Made by a program: the position numbers and the translations under genes
The notes under the pieces: generated by a model
What the model saw: the letters and a program-made list of their open reading frames with translations, nothing else
Database searches by the model: none
What the model was told of the DNA's origin: nothing
Part shown: positions 1 to 9,521 of the stretch, in pieces
How the letters are laid out: each line of letters opens with the position of its first letter
How positions within the stretch are numbered: position 1 is the first letter of the stretch
Assembly: GCA_016792765.1 (NCBI GenBank)
Contig: JAEULD010000216.1
Location: 1 to 49,563 of the forward strand
Reading direction: 5' to 3'
Length of the DNA: 49,563 nt
Source of the DNA: Candidatus Odyssella sp.
GTDB taxonomy: Bacteria; Pseudomonadota; Alphaproteobacteria; Bin65

Positions 1-1474
<1,474 letters not shown>

Positions 1475-1524
1475 TTATTTCACAGCGCCGCGCGCCGGCG
1501 CAACGGAACCTTATGCACACCACG

Positions 1525-1559
1525 GATGTACCTCGTTCGTTCCAGTTCGTCAAGTGTTC
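1525..1559 (-). promoter_or_regulatory. recA promoter with LexA (SOS) box
   Basis: On the minus strand, a -35 element TTGACG (1553-1548) is followed by 17 bp and a -10 element TACATC (1530-1525). Overlapping the -35 is GTTC-GTCAAGT-GTTC (1545-1559), an exact match to the alphaproteobacterial LexA operator GTTC-N7-GTTC. LexA bound here would block RNA polymerase. The start codon of recA is 64 bp downstream of the -10. Confidence 0.88.
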
Positions 1560-1595
1560 TTTCGCGATGTCCCCCTCTTGTTCCCGGCCGCCCGA

Positions 1596-2138
1596 TCAGG
1601 CCGCCGCCGGAAAGCCGGGCGCGCCCGGCTCGCGCGCGACGCCGGCGGCGTTCGCGACGAAAGCGACGAGGTGATAGAAGCCGACCAGCGACAGGATCTC
1701 GATGATCTGCGCCGGCGCGTAATGGGCGGCCGCCTCGGCCCAGAGCGCGTCGCCGAGCGTGGCGTCGTCCACGAGCGCGTCGACGATGCGGACCAGCACG
1801 GCTTCGGCGCCGCGCCACGCTTCCGGACCGCCATGGACCGTCGCGTGCCGCTCGGCCGCGCCCAACCCGGCCTTGGCGGCGAAGTAACCGACATGGACGC
1901 CCCACTCGTATTCGGCGCCGAGCCGCGCCGTCGTGCGCAGGATCGCGATCTCGCGCTCGCGCAGCGAGATCGAGCCCCTGTCGAGCAGCGCGCCGGCGCG
2001 CCAGCGTGCGAGCACGCGCGGATTGTGCGCGACGGTGCGGAACAGCCCGATCGGCGGCACGCCCGGCGGCATCATGCGCGCGAGTTCTTCGGCCACGGCG
2101 GGCGGAAAGGGCTCGGCGAGCGGGGCGAGACGCGGCAT
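1596..2138 (-). CDS. Carboxymuconolactone decarboxylase / AhpD-like family protein
   Basis: A 180-residue helical protein with the CMD/AhpD fold signature REIAILRTTARLGAEYEWGVHVGYF around residues 60-85. It lacks the CxxC pair of true AhpD peroxidase reductases, so it resembles the CMD-like proteins of unknown substrate. A strong Shine-Dalgarno (GGAGGAAGCCC) precedes the ATG at 2138. It is transcribed divergently from an HxlR regulator across a 79 bp gap with a tandem operator, so it is the probable target of that regulator. The substrate is unknown; a reactive electrophile or peroxide response is an inference from regulator family and fold. Confidence 0.8.
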   Translation of the reverse strand: MPRLAPLAEPFPPAVAEELARMMPPGVPPIGLFRTVAHNPRVLARWRAGALLDRGSISLREREIAILRTTARLGAEYEWGVHVGYFAAKAGLGAAERHATVHGGPEAWRGAEAVLVRIVDALVDDATLGDALWAEAAAHYAPAQIIEILSLVGFYHLVAFVANAAGVAREPGAPGFPAAA

Positions 2139-2163
2139 GGGCTTCCTCCGGACCGGAACGGAT

Positions 2164-2205
2164 GCTACGATATCCGAAGCATCCTAATGCTACGATTTTC
2201 GTAGC
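2164..2205. promoter_or_regulatory. Tandem palindromic operator between CMD gene and HxlR regulator
   Basis: Two copies of a 17-bp palindrome start 25 bp apart: GCTACGATATCCGAAGC (2164-2180, imperfect) and GCTACGATTTTCGTAGC (2189-2205, perfect inverted repeat with TTT centre). They fill the space between the divergent start codons, and the second copy ends 12 bp before the regulator ATG. This fits two dimers of the adjacent HxlR/winged-helix protein repressing itself and the divergent gene. Confidence 0.75.
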
Positions 2206-2217
2206 GCAAGGAGGATC

Positions 2218-2586
2218 ATGGCCCGCCGCCCGTCCCCCTCGCCGCGCGCCGCGGCGCCGCTGCCCGGCCGGCGCGTGCGCGGCTCCGCCACCGGCCGGCC
2301 GGTCATGGCCGCGCTCGACCTGCTCGGCCGCCGCTGGACGCTGCGCATCCTGTGGGAACTGCGCGCGGCGCCGCTGACCTTCCGCGCGCTCCAGGCGGCG
2401 TGCGGCGGCGTCTCGCCGAGCGTCCTGCAGCAGCGCCTCGGCGAGCTGGCGGAAGCCGGCCTCGTCGGCCACGACGGCGGCAGCGGCTACGCGCTGACGC
2501 CGCTCGCGCGCCGCCTGATGCCGGCGCTGCTGGCGCTCGAAGGCTGGGCCGCCGAGTGGGCGGCGGCGCTCGGGCGGCCGCGCTGA
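2218..2586 (+). CDS. HxlR-family winged-helix transcriptional regulator
   Basis: A 122-residue protein with the HxlR core: residues 30-115 contain ALDLLGRRWTLRILWELR, then a helix-turn-helix with LTFRALQAACGGVSPSVLQQRL and the wing ending in GYALTPLARRL. Such proteins are dimeric DNA-binding regulators, often sensing electrophiles or redox state. There is no cysteine in the N-terminal helix and only one in the HTH region (AACGG), so thiol sensing as in HypR/YodB would depend on that residue. The RBS AAGGAGG is at 2208-2214. It is divergent from the CMD-like gene with an inverted-repeat operator between them. Confidence 0.88.
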   Translation: MARRPSPSPRAAAPLPGRRVRGSATGRPVMAALDLLGRRWTLRILWELRAAPLTFRALQAACGGVSPSVLQQRLGELAEAGLVGHDGGSGYALTPLARRLMPALLALEGWAAEWAAALGRPR

Positions 2587-2668
2587 GGACGGCTGCGCGC
2601 CCGGCGCTGGCCCCGCGCCGCGAATTGCAATAAGCACGGGCGCACGGGGAGAGCCGAGGGGAGTCCGC

Positions 2669-3613
2669 ATGGCGCCGCACCGCATCGACGTGCATCACCA
2701 CATCCTGCCGCCCGATTACGTGACCGAGGTCGGCCACGACCGGATCGGCGTCATCAGCGTCGCGGGCAAGACCCCGGACTGGTCGCCGGCCAAGTCGATC
2801 GAAGTCATGGACCGGCACGGCATCGCGACCGCGGTGACGTCGATCTCGGCGCCGGGCTTCTGGTTCGGCGATCTCGAGGCGACGGCGCGGCTCTGCCGCC
2901 ACGCCAACGACTACGCCGCGAACCTCCGGCGCGACCACCCGAAGCGCTTCGGCGTCTTCGCCGGGCTGCCGCTGCCCGACGTCGATGCCAGCCTCGCCGA
3001 GATCCGCCATGCGCTCGACGAGCTCAAGGCGGATGGCATCGGCCTGATGACGAACTACGGCGGCAAGTATCCCGGCGATCCGGCCTTCGCCCCGGTGTTC
3101 GACGAGCTCGACCGGCGCGGCGCCGTCGTCTACTTCCACCCGAACACGGCCGCGTGCAACCAGTGCCAGCCGGAATATCCGCCGGCCACGCTCGACTTTC
3201 CGTTCGACACGACGCGGGCGATCACGTCGCTGCTCTACGGCGGCACCCTCGCCCGCTGCCGCAACATCAAATGGATTTTCTCGCATGCCGGCGGCGCGCT
3301 GCCGTTCCTCGCCGAGCGCATCGCGCGCCTCGCGATGCGGCCCGAATACAAGGAGAAGGTGCCGAACGGCGTGCTGCCCGAGCTCAAGCGGCTCTATTAC
3401 GACACCGCGCTCTCGGCCAACTGGCTCGCATTCCGCTCGCTGCTGGAGCTGGTGGCGCCCGAGAAGGTGCTGTTCGGCAGCGACTATCCGTTCGCGCCCG
3501 AAGCCACCTTGGCCGCCACGGTCAAGGGCCTCGTCGACATGAATCTCGGCGCCGACGTGCTGCGCGGCATCGAGCGCGACCACGCCCTCAAACTGTTCCC
3601 GCAGTTCGGGTAG
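2669..3613 (+). CDS. Amidohydrolase-2 family protein (ACMSD / decarboxylase-like)
   Basis: A 314-residue TIM-barrel metal-dependent hydrolase or decarboxylase of the amidohydrolase_2 (COG2159) group. Metal ligands are visible: the HxH motif in DVHHHILPP near the N-terminus, H in VVYFHPN, H in IFSHAGG and D in FGSDYPF. Length and motifs fit the ACMSD, gamma-resorcylate and 6-methylsalicylate decarboxylase branch, acting on aromatic carboxylates. Substrate cannot be fixed from sequence. The Shine-Dalgarno GAGGGGAG precedes the ATG. The gene stands alone between the HxlR regulator and the convergent cckA. Confidence 0.85.
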   Translation: MAPHRIDVHHHILPPDYVTEVGHDRIGVISVAGKTPDWSPAKSIEVMDRHGIATAVTSISAPGFWFGDLEATARLCRHANDYAANLRRDHPKRFGVFAGLPLPDVDASLAEIRHALDELKADGIGLMTNYGGKYPGDPAFAPVFDELDRRGAVVYFHPNTAACNQCQPEYPPATLDFPFDTTRAITSLLYGGTLARCRNIKWIFSHAGGALPFLAERIARLAMRPEYKEKVPNGVLPELKRLYYDTALSANWLAFRSLLELVAPEKVLFGSDYPFAPEATLAATVKGLVDMNLGADVLRGIERDHALKLFPQFG

Positions 3614-3676
3614 GCGGCTTGCGCCCTGCCGGGCGCAGCGAGGCGACGGAACGCGCGCGGCCTCTCCGGAGCCGGC

Positions 3677-6217
3677 CTATGCCGCCCGCTTGCCGGCGCC
3701 GATCGCGTCTTTGACGAGGCCGGCGAGCTGGTTGAGGCTGTAGGGCTTCGGCAGGAACCAGATGTCGTCCCAGCTGCCGATCTTGTCGCGGAAGCTCTCC
3801 TCGGCGTAGCCCGAGATGCAGATGACCTTGATCGCCGGCCACTTCTCGCGGACCTTCTTGATCAGGCTCGGCCCGTCCATCTGCGGCATCATCACGTCGG
3901 TGACGATGAGATCGACCGGGCGCTCCATGCGCTCGAGCACCTCGAGCGCCTCGACGCCGCTCCGTGCCTCGGACACCGTATAGCCCTTGTTGCGCAGCGC
4001 GCGCACCGAGAATGCGCGCACCGGATCCTCGTCCTCGACGACGAGGACCGAGCCGGCGCCGGTGAGGTCGCGGGTCGGCGTGTCGGAGCTGGGCGCGGCG
4101 CGCTCGGTCTCCGCCTCGCTCTGCGGGTGGTAGCGCGGGATCAGCACCGTGAACAGCGAGCCCTTGCCGACCGTGCTCTCGACCAGCACGTGGCCGCCGG
4201 TCTGCTTGACGATGCCGTAGACGGTGGAAAGGCCGAGGCCGGTGCCGCGCCCCACCTCTTTCGTCGTGAAGAACGGTTCGAAGATGCGCTGGATGTTCTC
4301 GGGGCTGATGCCGGTGCCCTCGTCGATCACGTCGATCTCGACGAACTCGCCGGCCGGGATCAGCTCGTGGCCGCGCTGGAGCGGGCGCGCGAGCTTCAGC
4401 GTCTTGGTCTCGACCGTGATCGTGCCGCCGTCGGGCATCGCGTCGCGCGCGTTGACGACGAGGTTGACGATCACCTGCTGGAACTGGCCCTGGTCGACGC
4501 GGACGAAGCCCAAATCGCGGCTGTGGACGACGCGCAGCGAGATGTTGGTGCCGACCAGCCGCTGCAACAGGTGCGTGAGGTCGGTCAGCACGTCGGTGAC
4601 CTTCAGCACCTTGGGCTTCAGGGTCTGCTGGCGCGAGAACGCGAGCAGCTGCTTGACGAGATCGGCCGCGCGGTTCGCGTTCTGCTTGATCTGCATGATG
4701 TCGGCGAAGCTCTGCTCGCCGGGCCGGTGGCGCTGCAGCACGAGATCGCAATAGCCGATCATCGCGGTCAGCAGATTGTTGAAGTCGTGCGCGATGCCGC
4801 CGGCGAGCTGGCCGACGGCCTGCATCTTCTGCGCCTGGTTCACCTGGCTCTGCAGCGTGCGCTGCTCGGTTGCGTCGAGGCCGTAGACGATGAACAGCGG
4901 CTCGCCGTCGATGACCATGCGCGAGAGCTGGGCCGAAATCACGCTCGCCGGCCGATGGCGCGGCGCCACGTCGACCGACGACGCGTCGGTCTGGCCCGAG
5001 AGCGCGTGGCGCAGCGATTCGTTGAGCCGGTCGCGGCTCTCGTCGGTGAGCAGGTCGCCGATGCGCATGCCGCGCAGCTCGGCGGCATCGCCGCCCGCGA
5101 GCGCGCGGAACGGCTCGTTGCAGCGGCGGATCGCGCCGGCCGAATCGACGAGCGCGAGCCCGATCGGCGCGTCGTCGAACAGGCGCTGCAGCCGCTCGTC
5201 GGATTCGGCGAGGCTTTGCCGCCAGCGGCGTTCGGCGGAGAGATCGCGGACGACGGCGCGCGCGAGCAGGCCCGGCGCCCCGTCGCGCGCCACGGATTGC
5301 ACGATGTGGACCGCGGCGTCGCGGCCGTTGAACCCGCGCAGCACGACCTGGCCGCTGCCCTCGCCGCTGCGTCCGCCGAACGGATCGTAGGGCGCGCCCG
5401 AGCGCGGGATGCCCGAGGCGATCAGGCTGCCGAGCGGAACGCCGCGCGTGATGAGATCGGCCGGCGCCAGGCCGAGCCACTCGCCGAAGGTCGCGTTGCA
5501 GTAGGTGAGGCGGCCGTTGACGTCGATCTCGTAATAGCCGAGGCCGATCGCGTCGAGCAGCGCCACGAAGCGGTCGCGGTCGTCGTGCGACGGGTTGCGC
5601 TGATGCGGCAGGTCCTGGATGCGCAGGACGATGTGGCCGGGATGCTCCGGCACCGGCGTCGCGTGGATGCGCCGCACGCCGGGGCCGTTCTGCGAGACCG
5701 GCAGCGGGAAATTGGCCTGCCCGGCGAGGCCCATCTTGGCGTCGCCGCAGAGCTTGGCGAACGCGCGCAGCTGCTCGGGATCGCCGCCGAACACGCCCGC
5801 CACCGGATCGCCGCCGGCGCCGGCAGCCGACTTCTTGAACAGGTCGATGAACGCGGCGTTGGCGTGCACGGTCTCGCCGCCGGGCCCGAGCACGGCACGC
5901 GGCTCGTCCACGGCGTCGGCGGCGCGGCGAAGCAGGCGGCTCTTGCTTTCCGGCATGGCCCCGGTCAGCGCCGGGCGGCGGCGCAGCGCGGCGAGGCCGA
6001 GAATGCCCGCCGGCACGAGGATCGCGAACAGGATCGAGAGTTTCGCCCAGGCCGGCGCCTCGGCCGAAGCGAGGCCGAACAGGCCGGCCAGCACCGCCAG
6101 GCCGAGCACGCCGGCGGCCAGCACGAACGACGCGCTCGCGCGCGGCGCCGCGGGCGCGCGGTCCGCCGCCGCTGCCGCGGCGTCGGCTTCGCTCCACTCC
6201 GCTCGGCTACCGTGCAT
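3677..6217 (-). CDS. cckA: Hybrid sensor histidine kinase CckA
   Basis: An 846-residue inner-membrane hybrid kinase that starts the CckA-ChpT-CtrA phosphorelay. Two membrane helices lie near residues 30-50 and 58-78. PAS-like regions follow (a conserved one around 215-330 with [16 protein letters not shown] and another around 345-460). The HisKA motif [11 protein letters not shown] has the phospho-acceptor at His477, the CckA hallmark [10 protein letters not shown] follows, then ATPase boxes ([32 protein letters not shown]) and a C-terminal receiver with Asp774 in [11 protein letters not shown]. ChpT, CtrA and SciP are encoded 13-22 kb to the right. A CtrA-like box lies about 70 bp upstream of the ATG. 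Confidence 0.96.
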   Translation of the reverse strand: MHGSRAEWSEADAAAAAADRAPAAPRASASFVLAAGVLGLAVLAGLFGLASAEAPAWAKLSILFAILVPAGILGLAALRRRPALTGAMPESKSRLLRRAADAVDEPRAVLGPGGETVHANAAFIDLFKKSAAGAGGDPVAGVFGGDPEQLRAFAKLCGDAKMGLAGQANFPLPVSQNGPGVRRIHATPVPEHPGHIVLRIQDLPHQRNPSHDDRDRFVALLDAIGLGYYEIDVNGRLTYCNATFGEWLGLAPADLITRGVPLGSLIASGIPRSGAPYDPFGGRSGEGSGQVVLRGFNGRDAAVHIVQSVARDGAPGLLARAVVRDLSAERRWRQSLAESDERLQRLFDDAPIGLALVDSAGAIRRCNEPFRALAGGDAAELRGMRIGDLLTDESRDRLNESLRHALSGQTDASSVDVAPRHRPASVISAQLSRMVIDGEPLFIVYGLDATEQRTLQSQVNQAQKMQAVGQLAGGIAHDFNNLLTAMIGYCDLVLQRHRPGEQSFADIMQIKQNANRAADLVKQLLAFSRQQTLKPKVLKVTDVLTDLTHLLQRLVGTNISLRVVHSRDLGFVRVDQGQFQQVIVNLVVNARDAMPDGGTITVETKTLKLARPLQRGHELIPAGEFVEIDVIDEGTGISPENIQRIFEPFFTTKEVGRGTGLGLSTVYGIVKQTGGHVLVESTVGKGSLFTVLIPRYHPQSEAETERAAPSSDTPTRDLTGAGSVLVVEDEDPVRAFSVRALRNKGYTVSEARSGVEALEVLERMERPVDLIVTDVMMPQMDGPSLIKKVREKWPAIKVICISGYAEESFRDKIGSWDDIWFLPKPYSLNQLAGLVKDAIGAGKRAA

Positions 6218-6282
6218 CGTGCTTGCCGTCCTCGATGGCGTCCGGGGCTGCGCCGCGTCTGTTCCCGCGTTGTGCGCGGTCT

Positions 6283-6301
6283 ATGGTTAACGCTTCGTTA
6301 G
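6283..6301 (-). promoter_or_regulatory. Candidate CtrA-binding site upstream of cckA
   Basis: Read on the minus strand this is CTAA-CGAAGCG-TTAA followed by CCAT, so seven of eight positions match TTAA-N7-TTAA, and the downstream half reads TTAACCAT, the extended half-site known from Caulobacter CtrA promoters. It sits 70-84 bp before the cckA start codon and 32 bp beyond the stop codon of the neighbouring protease-FHA gene. Confidence 0.6.
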
Positions 6302-6332
6302 CGCAAGGCCGCGGGCGTGGCCGCGGCCCCGC

Positions 6333-7868
6333 TCAGGGCATCTGCGAAAAGTCGAGCGTGATCGCGCCCATCGTCACCTTGTCGCCGGCGGCGAGCGCGC
6401 GTTTCTGGAAGGCCGCGACGGCTTCGTCGTTGACCTTCGTTCCGTAGGCCGAGTTGAGATCCTCGAGCACGAGCCCGCCGCCCTCGCCGCGCGCGAGCTT
6501 GGCATGGCGGCGCGAGACGCTCGGGTCGTTGACGATCTTGTCGGAGAGGCTGCTGCTGCGGCCGAGGATCACGCCCTTCTCGGCGCCGGCCATCGCCTTG
6601 TCGAGATCGGCCTGCGAGATCGCGACGCGCAGCGTGTTGCCCTGCGTGTCGAAGCCCGACAGCACCCAGTCGCCGGCCGCGGGCGGCGGAGCGGCGCCGG
6701 AATCGGTGCGCGCGTCCATGCGCCCGCGCGGCGCCGGCATCGCGGTGCCGGCGGCCGTGGGCTCCGAAGTTTGCGCGGCCGCGCGCGGCGGCACCGCGGT
6801 GGGCTCGCCGGCGGGCGGCGGCGGCGGGGCGGCGGCGGGCTTCACGCCCGAGGTGCGCGGCGCGCCGGGCGCGACGCCCTTCCGGCGCACCCAGGCGCTG
6901 TAGGATTCGACCACGCGCACGACCTCGCGCCGGCGCGTGAAGGCCACGATCATCCCGGTCATCGCCATCAGCGCGAAGACGCCCATCGCGGCGTAGAGCC
7001 AGACCGGAACGCCGCCCGCCTCGTCGGCGCAGTCGCTGGCGCTGCTGAGCTGGAGGCGGACGTCCTTGAGCGCCGGCACCTGCTGCACGGCCGCGATCAG
7101 ATTGCCGACATGCGGCGACAGCGAGATGCCCGCCGAGGTGGCGCCGGTGGCGATGCGCTGGCCCTTGTCGTCTTCCATCACCTGCAGGCGCGAGAGCGCC
7201 ACGAAGGTGTTGACGCCGACGACGACGTTGCAATTGTCGAACAGCGGGCCGCCCGAATTGCCGGTGTTGATCGCGGCGTCGTGCTGGATCACCGGCCGCG
7301 TCGTGCCGCCGACGCCGGCGCGCACGGTCTTGCCGACAACGCCCGAGGTCAGCGTCGAGGTGACGAAGCCCTCTTCCGACTGCAGCGCCTGGTCGGAGAT
7401 GCCGGGATAGCCGAGCGCGTACACCTTGGCGCCCTTGGGCGGATAGTCCATCGGCGTGGCGCTCGAGAGCGTGAGCGGATCGCGCCGGAGGCCCGGCACC
7501 TTCAGCACCGCGAGATCGAGCTCCTTCGACTTCCAGACCACGGTCGCGCGCACGTTCTGCTTCGAGCCCGGCTCGCGCACGGCGATGTATTCCTTGCCGC
7601 CCTCGACCTTGGCGACCTGATCCTCGATATGGATGACGTGATAGTTGGTGGCGACGTGCTCGCGGTCGATGACGAATCCGGTGCCGGTTCCGCCGGTGAC
7701 CGGCTGCAGGCGGCCGCCCTGCTCTTTCACCACCACGGCGAGCACGCGGACGACGGAGGCATCGGCGCGCTTGACGTCGAACGCGAAGGCCGGTGCCGGC
7801 GCCGCGTGGGGCGCGCCGAGGGCCAGGGCCACGAGCGCGCCGCGCGCCATCCACCGCACTGATTTCAT
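6333..7868 (-). CDS. Periplasmic trypsin-like protease with membrane helix and cytoplasmic FHA domain (copy 1)
   Basis: About 511 residues in four parts: a signal sequence (to about residue 29), a chymotrypsin/DegP-fold protease domain with His77 (TNYHVI), Asp118 (KELDLAVLKV) and Ser205 (NTGNSGGPLF), one membrane helix near 295-318 (VWLYAAMGVFALMAMTGMIV), and a Pro/Ala linker ending in an FHA domain (GVILGRSSSLSDKIV, then SVSRRHAKL and NSAYGTKVN). The implied topology is protease outside, FHA inside. There is no PDZ domain. The FHA should bind phosphothreonine made by the kinase encoded at 14303-16264. I prefer the ATG at 7868 (SD GGGAG, 8 nt spacing) over a TTG at 7883. It is the last gene of the island before cckA. 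Confidence 0.85.
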   Translation of the reverse strand: MKSVRWMARGALVALALGAPHAAPAPAFAFDVKRADASVVRVLAVVVKEQGGRLQPVTGGTGTGFVIDREHVATNYHVIHIEDQVAKVEGGKEYIAVREPGSKQNVRATVVWKSKELDLAVLKVPGLRRDPLTLSSATPMDYPPKGAKVYALGYPGISDQALQSEEGFVTSTLTSGVVGKTVRAGVGGTTRPVIQHDAAINTGNSGGPLFDNCNVVVGVNTFVALSRLQVMEDDKGQRIATGATSAGISLSPHVGNLIAAVQQVPALKDVRLQLSSASDCADEAGGVPVWLYAAMGVFALMAMTGMIVAFTRRREVVRVVESYSAWVRRKGVAPGAPRTSGVKPAAAPPPPPAGEPTAVPPRAAAQTSEPTAAGTAMPAPRGRMDARTDSGAAPPPAAGDWVLSGFDTQGNTLRVAISQADLDKAMAGAEKGVILGRSSSLSDKIVNDPSVSRRHAKLARGEGGGLVLEDLNSAYGTKVNDEAVAAFQKRALAAGDKVTMGAITLDFSQMP

Positions 7869-7988
7869 TCCGAAATCTCCCAAGCGCCCGCAGCGCGCGC
7901 GGTCTCGCGACGCGACCGCAGGCGGGCGCGCGCATGATGAGTCGCACGCCCCCCTAAAGCAAGAAAATTTGCGTAGACGCCGGCGCGC

Positions 7989-9437
7989 TCAGGCGCGTCC
8001 GACGTCGAGCTGCACGCCGCCGATCGTCAGCTTGTCGCCCGGCTTCAAGCCGCCCGCCTCGTTGGCGCCGAGCGCCTTGCCGTTGATCTTGGTGCCGTAG
8101 GCGGAGCCCATGTCTTCGACCATGAGCACGCCGTCGGCGAGGAAGAACTTGGCGTGGCGGCGCGACACCGAAGGGTCGTCGATCACCTTGTCGGAGAGGC
8201 TCTGGCTGCGCCCGAGCACGATGCCGCTTTCGCTGGCCGCGGCCGCGCGCTCGAGCTCTTCGGCGGTGATCTCGACGCGGAACTTCTTGTCGCCGCCGCG
8301 GCCGGAGAGCACGAGCTTGCTGCCGGCGTCGGCCGCCGGCGCCGCCGCGGCCTTCGCCGGGCGCGCCGGCGCGGTCGCCGAGGGCGGCTGCGACGCGGCG
8401 CGCGACGCCTCCTTGCGGACGCGTACCGAGGGCGGGTCGCCCTTGCGCCGGATGTAGGCGCTGTACGATTCGACGACGCGGACGATCTCGCGCGTGGTGC
8501 CCTTGCGCAACGCGATCACGGTGGAGGTCAGCGCGAGCAGCACGACGAGGCCGATGACGCCGTAGATCCACACCGGGAGGCCCGGCGCCTCCGCCGTCGG
8601 CGCCGCGCACGGCGCCGGCGTCACGTCGAGCTTCATCGCCGCGAGCGCGGGGATCGTCTTCTGCGCGTCGATGAGGTTGCTGATGTGCGGCGAATAGAAG
8701 ATGCCGGTGTTCGGCATGCCGGCGGCGACGTCGCGGCCGCGCTGGTCGCGGCTCACTTCCATCGTCGAGACCGCGCCGAAGGTGTTGACGCCGACGACGA
8801 CGCCGCAATTGTCGAACAGCGGCCCGCCGGAATTGCCTTTGTTGATGCTGGCGTTGTGCTGGATGATCGGGCGGACCTTGTCCTTCTGCCCGGCGCGGCC
8901 CATCACCACCTTGCCGACGATCCCCTGCGTGACCGTGGAGTGGACGAACGCCGTCTCGGAGCTGATCGAGCGGTCGGCGATGCCGGGGAAGCCGATGGCC
9001 CAGACCGAGGCCGCCTTGTCGGGATAATCGAGCGGCGGCGCGTTCGACAGCTTCAGCGTCGGCCGCGTCAGGCCGGGAACCTTGAGCACCGCGAGATCGA
9101 GCTCGGCCGCGTGCCAGACGAGCTGCGCGGCGCGCAGGTTCTTGGTCGATCCGTCGACGACGACGCGCTCGGAGGCGCCGCCGTCCTTCGTGAACTCCGA
9201 ATCGTCCGTCACGTGGTGGTTGGTCACCACGTACTCGTTGTCGACGACGAAGCCGGTGCCGAAGCTGTAGGTCCCGGTGCGCTTGCCGTTCTTGACCTCG
9301 AAGACGACGACGCGGATGACGCTCAGATCGGCCTTCTTGGCGTCGAACGCCTGGGCCGTGCCGGCGGGCGCGCCGAGCGCCGCCATGCCGAACATCATCG
9401 CCGGGAGAATCCCGCCGAACCAACGCTTACGCCGCAT
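7989..9437 (-). CDS. Periplasmic trypsin-like protease with membrane helix and cytoplasmic FHA domain (copy 2)
   Basis: A 482-residue paralog of its two neighbours. It has a signal sequence ending near TAQAFDA, catalytic His (VTNHHVTDD), Asp (AELDLAVLKV) and Ser (NKGNSGGPLFD), a membrane helix (VWIYGVIGLVVLLALTSTVI) and a C-terminal FHA domain (GIVLGRSQSLSDKVI, SVSRRHAKF, GSAYGTKIN). Two extracytoplasmic cysteines are kept as in the other copies: one just after the catalytic loop (DNCGVVVGVNTF), one in the stalk before the membrane (TPAPCAAP). The cytoplasmic juxtamembrane motif VRVVESYSAYIRRKG is shared with copies 1 and 3. All catalytic residues are present, so it is likely active. Confidence 0.85.
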   Translation of the reverse strand: MRRKRWFGGILPAMMFGMAALGAPAGTAQAFDAKKADLSVIRVVVFEVKNGKRTGTYSFGTGFVVDNEYVVTNHHVTDDSEFTKDGGASERVVVDGSTKNLRAAQLVWHAAELDLAVLKVPGLTRPTLKLSNAPPLDYPDKAASVWAIGFPGIADRSISSETAFVHSTVTQGIVGKVVMGRAGQKDKVRPIIQHNASINKGNSGGPLFDNCGVVVGVNTFGAVSTMEVSRDQRGRDVAAGMPNTGIFYSPHISNLIDAQKTIPALAAMKLDVTPAPCAAPTAEAPGLPVWIYGVIGLVVLLALTSTVIALRKGTTREIVRVVESYSAYIRRKGDPPSVRVRKEASRAASQPPSATAPARPAKAAAAPAADAGSKLVLSGRGGDKKFRVEITAEELERAAAASESGIVLGRSQSLSDKVIDDPSVSRRHAKFFLADGVLMVEDMGSAYGTKINGKALGANEAGGLKPGDKLTIGGVQLDVGRA

Positions 9438-9521
9438 CGCGCACCCGACTTTCCCGAATCCCCGTCGCGGGGCCGGATTCTGGCGGGTACCGCGCGGAAT
9501 ACAAGGGCCGTCCGCGGGCGC

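Noticed and set aside
4127..6301. 724-codon open frame on the plus strand opposite cckA
   Set aside because: Its translation is low-complexity Arg/Ala/Glu sequence typical of antisense frames in GC-rich DNA, while the minus strand encodes a complete CckA.
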